Notes under the pieces: generated by a model
Told to the model about the DNA's origin: nothing
Database searches by the model: none
What the model saw: the letters and a program-made list of their open reading frames with translations, nothing else
Made by a program: the position numbers and the translations under genes
Shown: one piece after another, positions 1 through 5,077 of the stretch
Layout of the letters: each line of letters starts with the position of its first letter
Numbering within the stretch: the first letter of the stretch is position 1
Source of the DNA: Chloroflexota bacterium
GTDB taxonomy: Bacteria; Chloroflexota; Limnocylindria; Limnocylindrales; CSP1-4
DNA: 6,857 bases
Direction of reading: 5' to 3'
NCBI GenBank assembly: GCA_016875645.1
Contig: VGPE01000154.1
Span: 1-6,857, forward strand

Positions 1-892
1 CGGACGCCAGGAACAGGGTCATGCCATCGCCGAGCCGCGCGTCGCGGCCGACCAACGCGGCGACGGCGGCGCGCGACGCACCGGTCAGTCGCACCCGCAT
101 CGCGGCCGCCCCGAATTCGCGGGCCCGGGCGATCGCGAGCCCGATCGTGGGCACAAGGTCGGCCGCGTCGCCCACCGCGGCCGGCCCGATCGCGCCGTCT
201 TCGGCCAGGTACACGTAGCCGATCGCCCGGCCGCCTCGAGCCACCAGGTACCCGTGGAGGCCCGGCGAACGCGCCCAGTACTCGTGCTCCTCGGGACGCA
301 CGAAGCCGACGACATCGGCGTCGAGCGCATCGAGGAACCCCGATTCGGGGCCAGCGGCCGGGAAGGGCTGCAGCTGCAGGTCCGTGGGCCTCGAATCTCC
401 GGCCGTCGGTCCGGTGAACGACAGGAACGGCGTCGCGGGAACCAGGCCCCGGCGCATGTAGATCGCGTTCGAGATCGGCTGGGCCGCTTCGGAGATCGTG
501 GTCAGGATGCTCCCCGGGGGTGCCGTGGCGAGACAGCGGTCCAGCAGCTCGCTGCCGGCACCCCGTCCCTGGAACTCGGGCAGGACATAGAGCGACGCGA
601 GGTACCAGACCCGACCGCGCTGCGTGGCGGCCGCATATCCGACGACGAGGCCATTCGACTCCGCCACCCAGAATCGCTCCGGGTCATGCCGACGCGAGTG
701 CTCTCGGAACAGCATGGAGCGTGCGTGTGACACGGCCGTCGGCGGCGAACCGGAGACGCCCCGCGAACGATTGAGGGCGTCCTGGGTGACCAGGAAGACC
801 TCGCGAGTCCGGAGGAGGTCGTCGTCGCGGGCGATGCGGTAGCTGATCAAGCCGTCCGATGTCGCGTCGGTGCCGGTGCCGAATGCATGCAC
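1..892 (-). CDS. GNAT-family N-acetyltransferase, tandem-domain, C-terminus cut by window edge
   Basis: This frame is open from base 892 to the window edge and gives 297 codons without a stop. It reads as an acetyl-CoA-dependent acyltransferase of the GNAT superfamily. The first domain spans about residues 15-160. It carries the acetyl-CoA pyrophosphate-binding loop QGRGAG (108-113), preceded by the usual beta-4 strand ending LYVLPEF, and the motif-B-like NAIYMRRGL (142-150). After a linker, residues about 190-297 (YLVARGGRAIGYVYLAEDG and onward) look like a second, degenerate GNAT fold without a clear QxxGxG loop, so this is probably a two-domain GNAT. The GTG at 892 is the most upstream standard start after an in-frame TGA. 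A TTG at 850 would place the start next to the first beta strand (ISYRIARDDD) and is a real alternative. There is no clear Shine-Dalgarno before either. The gene follows the enolase gene on the same strand after 173 bases. The acyl acceptor is unknown. Confidence 0.83.
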   Translation of the reverse strand, partial: MHAFGTGTDATSDGLISYRIARDDDLLRTREVFLVTQDALNRSRGVSGSPPTAVSHARSMLFREHSRRHDPERFWVAESNGLVVGYAAATQRGRVWYLASLYVLPEFQGRGAGSELLDRCLATAPPGSILTTISEAAQPISNAIYMRRGLVPATPFLSFTGPTAGDSRPTDLQLQPFPAAGPESGFLDALDADVVGFVRPEEHEYWARSPGLHGYLVARGGRAIGYVYLAEDGAIGPAAVGDAADLVPTIGLAIARAREFGAAAMRVRLTGASRAAVAALVGRDARLGDGMTLFLAS

Positions 893-1065
893 GATCGCCA
901 GAGTACGGCGACCGGCGAGCCGGCCAGGGCTCGTGTCCGCACCGAATCAGTCATGCGGCGCCCGCAGCCGCGGCCGGAGGCGGGCTCCGGGACGCGGCCG
1001 CCCGACGCCGTGCCAGGCGACTGCGTGGCACCGGAAACAGGACTGGCGCTGACGGTCCGAAGCGG
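893..1065. other. Spacer between enolase and GNAT genes
   Basis: This 173-base gap separates two leftward genes. It holds a perfect 6-bp inverted repeat (GTGCCA at 1010-1015, TGGCAC at 1026-1031, 10-base loop), which could end or attenuate the enolase transcript, but no T-run follows on the minus strand. I see no convincing small gene. Confidence 0.4.
900..905 (-). promoter_or_regulatory. Possible -10 hexamer (TACTCT) of the GNAT gene
   Basis: TACTCT lies seven bases upstream of the GTG at 892 and keeps the key A2 and T6 of the TATAAT consensus (TAnnnT). No Shine-Dalgarno is visible in the short leader, so a leaderless transcript starting at or next to the GTG is possible. No convincing -35 is seen. 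The same placement recurs before two other genes in this window. Confidence 0.3.
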
Positions 1066-2181
1066 TCAGTCCACCGCGTAGTGCCGGACCACGTCCTCGT
1101 CCACGGTGATCCCAAGCCCAGGGCCCGTCGGGACGCGGATCAGCCCGCCGGTGAGCGCGGGCAGGTCCGTCACCAGCTCCTCGCGGAACGGGCTCTCGGA
1201 CACGTCGAGCTCCAGCATGGGCCACTCCCCCGACTTCGATCCGCTCGGCGGCGGCAGCAATGCCAGCAGCTGCAGGGTCGCGGCCGTGACGATGCCGCCA
1301 CCCCAGCAATGCGGCACCGCCTGCACCCCGGACTCGCGGGCCAGGTCCGCGACGAACAGTGCTTCCGCGATGCCACCGCAGAGCGACACGTCGGGCTGGA
1401 TGATGTCCACGGCCCGCCGGTCGAGCGCCGCCTGGAACGCGGCACGCGACTCCAGGTGCTCACCGCCGGCGACGGCGATATCGAGCTGCGCGCTCAATGC
1501 CTCGTAGCCGACAAGGATCGGGGGCGGGAGCGGTTCCTCGTACCAGTACAGCCCGAGGCGCTCGAGTTCGCGGCCGACCCGGACGGCGGTGGCGAACGGG
1601 TAGCCGCCATTGACGTCCACCATGAGCCGGGTGTCCGGCCCGACGACCTCGCGGGCGGCGCGGACGAGCGCGAGGTCCTGCTCGATCGGCAGCGCACCGA
1701 TGCGCAGCTTGATCCCCGCGAACCCGCGGTCCAGCGCGGCGTGGGTCATTTCCAGGTACGCCGCCTGCGGGTCCCGGCCCTCCGGGTACCCGATCGTGGA
1801 TGCATAGGCGGGGACCCCGTCGCGCAGGCGTCCGCCGTAGAGCTCCGCGACCGGGACACCGAGCGCCTTGCCCCACAGATCGTGGAGCGCGATGTCAACG
1901 GCGCCCATCGCCAGGCCATTCCCGAAGTAGCTGCCCCAGAGCTGGCGCCAGAGCGGCCGATGCTGGCGGGGGTCACGACCCAGCAGGATCGGCGTCATCT
2001 GGCGCTCGATGATGGAGCGAACACCAGCCTGGGCGGGAGTCTCACCCCAACCGACCAGGCCGTCGTCGGTGCCGATCCTGACCAGCAGGGCCTCGCGGTA
2101 CCGGATCGTGACCTCGGAGTTGCCGCCCGGAACCGACAGGCGGTGGCGCAGGTGGAAGGTGTCGACCGAGGCGATCTTCAT
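1066..2181 (-). CDS. Enolase-superfamily enzyme, mandelate racemase subgroup (sugar-acid dehydratase or cycloisomerase type)
   Basis: The 371-aa product has the usual length of mandelate racemase/muconate lactonizing enzymes. These abstract a proton alpha to a carboxylate using an Mg2+-stabilised enolate. The N-terminal capping domain starts MKIASVDTFHLRHRL. The barrel carries the base pair K158-x-R160 (IKLRIG), the metal ligands D189 (VDVNGG), E215 (WYEEP) and E241 (AGGEH), and the His-Asp dyad D264 (IIQPD) and H291 (VPHCWGGG). The dyad places it in the mandelate racemase subgroup rather than the muconate cycloisomerase subgroup. The C-terminal pattern (QPDVSLCGG, PHCWGGG, ending in GPGLGI) resembles, from memory, Agrobacterium galactarolactone cycloisomerase, so an aldarate or sugar lactone is a plausible substrate. 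That specificity is inference. The second barrel-strand lysine usual in KxK is Arg. I chose the ATG at 2181, where family homology begins; 48 upstream codons are open but look non-coding. The gene diverges from the hydroxyacid dehydrogenase gene. Confidence 0.93.
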   Translation of the reverse strand: MKIASVDTFHLRHRLSVPGGNSEVTIRYREALLVRIGTDDGLVGWGETPAQAGVRSIIERQMTPILLGRDPRQHRPLWRQLWGSYFGNGLAMGAVDIALHDLWGKALGVPVAELYGGRLRDGVPAYASTIGYPEGRDPQAAYLEMTHAALDRGFAGIKLRIGALPIEQDLALVRAAREVVGPDTRLMVDVNGGYPFATAVRVGRELERLGLYWYEEPLPPPILVGYEALSAQLDIAVAGGEHLESRAAFQAALDRRAVDIIQPDVSLCGGIAEALFVADLARESGVQAVPHCWGGGIVTAATLQLLALLPPPSGSKSGEWPMLELDVSESPFREELVTDLPALTGGLIRVPTGPGLGITVDEDVVRHYAVD

Positions 2182-2187
2182 GCCGCC

Positions 2188-2193
2188 AGTATG
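2188..2193 (-). promoter_or_regulatory. Possible -10 hexamer (CATACT) of the enolase gene
   Basis: CATACT matches TATAAT at four of six positions and ends exactly six bases before the ATG. This is the spacing expected if transcription begins at the A of the start codon. The six bases between are GGCGGC, which is not a good Shine-Dalgarno at that distance. No -35 match is seen 16-18 bases upstream. Confidence 0.3.
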
Positions 2194-2226
2194 GCGCGCA
2201 GCGGAGGCCGACCCAGCCACTCGAGG

Positions 2227-2249
2227 GCCGGGCGATGGAACCGCCCGGC
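2227..2249. repeat. Perfect 8-bp inverted repeat, possible operator
   Basis: GCCGGGCG (2227-2234) and CGCCCGGC (2242-2249) are exact reverse complements around a 7-base AT-richer centre (ATGGAAC). It sits 45 bases upstream of the enolase start, where a regulator-binding site would be plausible. Confidence 0.45.
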
Positions 2250-2287
2250 ACGCGCGCCCGAAAGCCCCGTCCGCCCCCGACCGTCGA

Positions 2288-2293
2288 TACACT
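2288..2293 (+). promoter_or_regulatory. Possible -10 hexamer (TACACT) of the hydroxyacid dehydrogenase gene
   Basis: TACACT matches TATAAT at four of six positions in an otherwise very GC-rich stretch. A transcript start about 6-7 bases downstream would fall inside the adjacent inverted repeat (2294-2317), giving a leader of about 60 bases. No good -35 is visible. Confidence 0.25.
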
Positions 2294-2317
2294 GCCCCGG
2301 GCCCTCGGTCCCGGGGC
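2294..2317. repeat. Perfect 8-bp inverted repeat, possible operator or leader hairpin
   Basis: GCCCCGGG (2294-2301) and CCCGGGGC (2310-2317) are exact reverse complements with an 8-base centre (CCCTCGGT). It abuts the TACACT hexamer and lies 40 bases upstream of the dehydrogenase start. It could be an operator covering the transcription start, or a hairpin near the 5' end of the mRNA. Confidence 0.45.
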
Positions 2318-2347
2318 CGTTCCATGCCACCCGTCTGACCGCATGCC

Positions 2348-2352
2348 AGGAG
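2348..2352 (+). promoter_or_regulatory. Ribosome binding site AGGAG deciding the GTG start at 2358
   Basis: AGGAG lies five bases before the GTG at 2358, a good Shine-Dalgarno spacing. The in-frame ATG at 2343 would place this motif inside the coding region and has no such site of its own. This favours the GTG. Confidence 0.6.
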
Positions 2353-2357
2353 TGACC

Positions 2358-3413
2358 GTGGACGCCAAGAAGCGCGTCGTGATCGAACTGCCGCCGCGTG
2401 GCGAGCTGGGCGACCCGATCAATCGACACGAGCCGGAGCTCGAAGTCTTCGGGTCCAGCGTGGAGCTCGTCGAGACCAACGCGACCACCCCCGAGGAGTT
2501 CGTGGCCGGCGCGGCCGACGCCGACGCGATCATCGCGACCTGGGGCGTCAAGCTGTCGCGGTCGATCATCGAGCGGCTGCCCCGCTGCCAGATCATCGCC
2601 CTCGCAAGCGTGGGCGTCGACATGGTCGACATCGCCGCCGCGACGGACCACGGGATCGTCGTAACCAACGTGCCCGACGTGTTCATCGAGGAGGTCGCCG
2701 ACCACACCCTCACGATGCTCCTCGCGACGCACCGGCGGCTCCGACGCATGGAAGAGCTGATCGCGGCCGGTCAGTGGGGCCAGGGCTGGCCGGAGCTCAG
2801 CCGGATCCCCCGGCTGTACGGCGAAACGCTCGGTCTCATCTCGTTCGGGAACGTGGCGCGCGCCGTCGCGCGGCGGGCCAATGCCTTCGGGCTCCGCGTC
2901 ATCGCCTATGACCCGTACGTGAGCGAACTCAAGATGACCGCGGAAGCGGTGGAGCCGGTTTCGCTTCGCGAACTGCTGCGGCGCTCCGACTTCGTCTCGA
3001 TCCACGCCCCCCACAACGCCGAGACGCATCACATGCTCAGCACCCAGCAGTTCGGCCTCATGAAGCCCACCGCGGTGCTGATCAACTGCGGCCGCGGTCC
3101 CACCGTTGACGAAGCCGCGCTGATCGAGGCCCTGCGCGCCGGCCGGATCGCCGCCGCCGGGCTCGATGTGCTCGAACAGGAGCCGCCCGATCCCGCCAAT
3201 CCCCTGCTGGCGATGGACAACGTCCTGCTGACGCCGCACGTGGCCTCGGCCACCAGCCGGATGCGACCGACCGCGCGCCGCCGGGCCGCCCGAGAGGTGG
3301 CCCTGGTGCTTGCCGGCCGCTGGCCGATGAGCGCGGTCAACCCGACCGTCCTGCCGCGGACGCCGCTCGAGCGCTGGCAGCCGTATTCGATGGACCGCGG
3401 CCCCAGCCGCTGA
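2358..3413 (+). CDS. D-isomer-specific 2-hydroxyacid dehydrogenase (NAD-dependent)
   Basis: The 351-aa protein belongs to the D-2-hydroxyacid dehydrogenase family (phosphoglycerate, glyoxylate and ketoacid reductases), which interconverts 2-oxoacids and D-2-hydroxyacids with NAD(P)H. The substrate domain contains ASVGVDMVD (83-91) and NVPDVFIEEVADHTL. The Rossmann domain starts at GETLGLISFG (155-164). D185 at the end of the second strand (VIAYDPY) suggests NAD over NADP. The catalytic triad is complete: R246 (NCGRG), E275 (LEQEP) and H294 (LTPHVAS). The dinucleotide loop is atypical: the usual GxGxxG reads S162-F-G-N-V-A167, keeping only the middle glycine. I chose the GTG at 2358 because AGGAG precedes it; an ATG at 2343 would add five residues. 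It is transcribed away from the enolase gene across a shared regulatory region. Reduction of a sugar-acid breakdown product is inferred, and the exact substrate is not determinable. Confidence 0.92.
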   Translation: MDAKKRVVIELPPRGELGDPINRHEPELEVFGSSVELVETNATTPEEFVAGAADADAIIATWGVKLSRSIIERLPRCQIIALASVGVDMVDIAAATDHGIVVTNVPDVFIEEVADHTLTMLLATHRRLRRMEELIAAGQWGQGWPELSRIPRLYGETLGLISFGNVARAVARRANAFGLRVIAYDPYVSELKMTAEAVEPVSLRELLRRSDFVSIHAPHNAETHHMLSTQQFGLMKPTAVLINCGRGPTVDEAALIEALRAGRIAAAGLDVLEQEPPDPANPLLAMDNVLLTPHVASATSRMRPTARRRAAREVALVLAGRWPMSAVNPTVLPRTPLERWQPYSMDRGPSR

Positions 3414-3495
3414 CCCCCGATCGCCGAGGCAGCGCGGCGGCCGTGCGCTGTGGCCGTCCTGGGGCTGGCGGGGGCGGGATCGCTGTCTGCGAGCC

Positions 3496-3576
3496 GATGC
3501 TTGTACCCGCATACCTCCGGCCCGGCGCCGGCGCGCAAACGGTCGACCGCCCCGGTTGATGCGGGGACAAGCATCA
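3496..3576. repeat. Long inverted repeat, 16 of 17 positions paired, dyad-rich loop
   Basis: The left arm at 3496-3512 (GATGCTTGTACCCGCAT) pairs with the right arm at 3559-3575 (ATGCGGGGACAAGCATC), with a single A-G mismatch. The spacer is 46 bases. Each arm is itself a dyad of the form ATGC-N8-GCAT, and the right one extends to TGATGC-N8-GCATCA (3557-3576). The spacer contains the perfect palindromes CCGGCGCCGG (3522-3531) and GGTCGACC (3541-3548). No T-run follows either arm and no target-site duplication flanks it. It could be a pair of operator sites or a structured RNA. Confidence 0.6.
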
Positions 3577-3694
3577 GGTTCTGACGCACGAACCGCTCCT
3601 GCGCAGCGCGGCGGCCGCGGCGAGCGGTCGGCGGGGGCCGCGGTCGCGGGCCGAACAGCACCGCCGGAGATCCGACGCGGCCCGCTGGGCGCGC

Positions 3695-3706
3695 GCAGCG
3701 CGCTGC
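3695..3706. repeat. 12-bp perfect palindrome upstream of the luciferase-like gene
   Basis: GCAGCGCGCTGC is its own reverse complement and lies five bases upstream of the -10-like hexamer at 3712-3717. It is a possible operator, but all-GC palindromes are common in such DNA. Confidence 0.25.
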
Positions 3707-3711
3707 CGTGC

Positions 3712-3717
3712 GATTCT
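3712..3717 (+). promoter_or_regulatory. Possible -10 hexamer (GATTCT) of the luciferase-like gene
   Basis: GATTCT keeps A2, T3 and T6 of TATAAT and is preceded by TGC, as in an extended -10. It ends exactly six bases before the ATG at 3724. The leader CCGCCG lacks a Shine-Dalgarno, so a leaderless mRNA is plausible. No -35 is seen. Confidence 0.28.
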
Positions 3718-3723
3718 CCGCCG

Positions 3724-4749
3724 ATGAAGCGCATCGGGTTCCTGTCGTTCGGCCACTGGTCCGACGCCCCCTACTCCCAGGTGCGGTCGGGCTCCGATGC
3801 CCTGCTCCAGTCGATCGAGCTGGCGATCGCAACGGAGGAGCTCGGCGGCGACGGCGCGTTCTTCCGCGTCCACCACTTCGCGCAGCAGCTCGGCTCCCCG
3901 TTCCCGCTTCTCGCCGCGGTGGGGTCGCGCACCAGGCGGATCGAGATCGGCACCGCGGTCGTCGACATGCGCCACGAGAACCCGTTCTACCTGGCCGAGG
4001 ACGCCGGGGCGGCCGACCTGATCGCCGGCGGCCGGATGCAGCTGGGGATCAGCCGCGGCTCGCCCGAGCAGGTGATCGACGGCTTCCGGCACTTCGGCTA
4101 CCAGCCCGCCGATGGCGACCGGGACGGCGCCGACATGGCACGGCGGCACACGGAGGTCTTCCTCGAGCTCCTGAGGGGCGTGGGCTTCGCCCAGCCGAAC
4201 CCGCGGCCGATGTTCCCCAACCCGCCGGGCCTGCTGCGCCTGGAGCCGTACTCGCCCGGCCTGCGGGAGCGGATCTGGTGGGGCGCGGCCTCGACCGCGA
4301 CGGCCGTCTGGGCCGCGCAGATGGGCATGAACCTGATGAGCTCCACGCTGGTGTTCGACGAGAGCGGCGAGCCGCTGCACGTGCAACAGCGCCGGCAGAT
4401 TGACGCCTTCCGGGCGGCCTGGACCGAGGCGGGCCACCAGCGCGAGCCGCGGGTATCGGTCAGCCGGAGCATCATCGCGATCATGGACGACCGCGATCGG
4501 GCGTATTTCGGGCGGTCGGGCCAGGAGCGCGACCAGTTCGGCTACTTCGAGCCGGAGCGGCTCGCCGTGTTCGGTCGGTCCTACGCCGCGGAGCCCGACC
4601 GGCTGGTCGAGCAGCTCAGGGAGGACACGGCCATCCCAGCGGCCGACACGCTGCTCCTGACGGTGCCCAACCAGCTGGGCGTGGACTACAACGCGCACGC
4701 GATCGAGTCGGTCCTGCGGTTCGTGGCGCCGGAGTTGGGCTGGCGCTGA
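3724..4749 (+). CDS. Luciferase-like (LLM class) flavin- or F420-dependent oxidoreductase
   Basis: The 341-aa product matches the bacterial luciferase-like TIM-barrel family, whose members use reduced FMN or coenzyme F420 for monooxygenation or hydride transfer. Visible family marks are the first strand MKRIGFLSFG, the luciferase-type histidine pair VHHFAQQ (49-55), EIGTAVVDMRHENPFYLAEDAGAADL in three linked blocks (74-99), GGRMQLGISRGSPEQ (102-116), and the C-terminal cofactor-site region IWWGAASTATAVWAA (184-198). I chose the ATG at 3724 because the barrel's first strand begins there. The frame is open 56 codons further upstream, but that translation is Arg/Ala-rich and overlaps the dyad-rich gap. 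It has its own upstream gap of 310 bases and is followed by 328 non-coding bases, so it is probably a single-gene transcript. Cofactor choice and substrate cannot be told from sequence. Its link to the sugar-acid-like genes may be only positional. Confidence 0.92.
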   Translation: MKRIGFLSFGHWSDAPYSQVRSGSDALLQSIELAIATEELGGDGAFFRVHHFAQQLGSPFPLLAAVGSRTRRIEIGTAVVDMRHENPFYLAEDAGAADLIAGGRMQLGISRGSPEQVIDGFRHFGYQPADGDRDGADMARRHTEVFLELLRGVGFAQPNPRPMFPNPPGLLRLEPYSPGLRERIWWGAASTATAVWAAQMGMNLMSSTLVFDESGEPLHVQQRRQIDAFRAAWTEAGHQREPRVSVSRSIIAIMDDRDRAYFGRSGQERDQFGYFEPERLAVFGRSYAAEPDRLVEQLREDTAIPAADTLLLTVPNQLGVDYNAHAIESVLRFVAPELGWR

Positions 4750-4764
4750 CGCCGCTCGACGGGA

Positions 4765-4792
4765 CCAGCGTGTTCCGCCGCTGGACCGGCGG
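4765..4792 (+). terminator. Two mutually exclusive hairpins after the luciferase-like gene
   Basis: CCAGCG (4765-4770) can pair with CGCTGG (4779-4784), or CCGCCG (4775-4780) can pair with CGGCGG (4787-4792). The two stems share bases, so only one can form. They begin 15 bases after the stop codon, where a terminator is expected. No T-run follows, so intrinsic termination is uncertain. Confidence 0.3.
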
Positions 4793-5068
4793 TTCGCGCA
4801 CCCGGGTTTCGGTATTTCTACGGATGTCGGGTTCGTCCGCGGGCACGAGCATCACCGACGATGAGCGCTCACTCCCGAACCGTCGCCATCCTGGTCAGGT
4901 CACTGCTGGCAGCGGCATGCTCCGGCGCGCTCGGCCGCGTTGGTGTCCCACACGATCGGTACCATCCTGTTGGCTGCCGGGATGACGTCCGAACGGCCCC
5001 GCGGGCACCGTGCCTGTCCGCCGCGCGCGTGCGGGACACAGATTCGATAACGCCAACGACAGCAGCCT

Positions 5069-5073
5069 GGAGG
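5069..5073 (+). promoter_or_regulatory. Ribosome binding site GGAGG for the SDR gene
   Basis: GGAGG lies four bases before the GTG at 5078. The spacing is slightly short but workable. It decides the start, since no later in-frame start precedes the Rossmann strand. Confidence 0.55.
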
Positions 5074-5077
5074 GTCA

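Larger units (their letters stand above)
2182..2357. promoter_or_regulatory. Divergent intergenic regulatory region
   Basis: These 176 bases separate the leftward enolase gene from the rightward hydroxyacid dehydrogenase gene, so promoters for both must lie here or inside the genes. The region holds two perfect 8-bp inverted repeats, one 45 bases from the enolase start and one 40 bases from the dehydrogenase start. It also holds weak -10-like hexamers on both strands. Joint control of the two genes by one regulator is inferred. Confidence 0.55.
3414..3723. other. Dyad-rich intergenic region without a supported gene
   Basis: This 310-base gap lies between the hydroxyacid dehydrogenase gene and the luciferase-like gene. 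Open frames here look like GC-rich shadows with Arg/Ala/Gly-biased translations. The middle holds a 17-nt imperfect inverted repeat with palindromes in its loop (3496-3576). The right end holds a 12-bp palindrome and a -10-like hexamer. I see no tRNA and no hairpin followed by a T-run. Confidence 0.5.
4750..5077. other. Intergenic region upstream of the SDR-aldolase operon
   Basis: This 328-base gap starts with two overlapping hairpin candidates just after the luciferase-like gene (4765-4792). It ends with a ribosome binding site for the SDR gene. A frame opening at 4861 begins like a lipoprotein signal (VAILVRSLLAAACSG) but continues as unstructured Arg/Pro-rich sequence into the SDR gene, so I do not call it a gene. 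GATAAC (5046-5051) is a weak -10 candidate for the SDR gene, with no -35. Confidence 0.4.

Noticed and set aside
859..2355. Long plus-strand frame of 498 codons opposite the enolase gene
   Set aside because: It is antisense to a gene with complete enolase-superfamily motifs. Its translation is Arg/Asp/Gly-biased with no family motif, typical of a GC-rich shadow frame.
3496..3576. Long inverted repeat as an intrinsic terminator or a small transposable element
   Set aside because: No T-run follows either arm, the loop is too long for a terminator, and no flanking target duplication is present.
2178..3734. Long minus-strand frame of 518 codons opposite the hydroxyacid dehydrogenase
   Set aside because: It spans both intergenic regions and the antisense of a clear gene, with low-complexity composition and no recognisable domain.
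3574..4698. Minus-strand frame of 374 codons opposite the luciferase-like gene
   Set aside because: Shadow of a well-supported coding frame. Its translation is His/Arg/Gly-rich without motifs.
4943..5039. GTGTCCC and GGGACAC as a distant 7-bp inverted repeat
   Set aside because: The spacer is 83 bases and the arms are short, so this is expected by chance in DNA of this composition.
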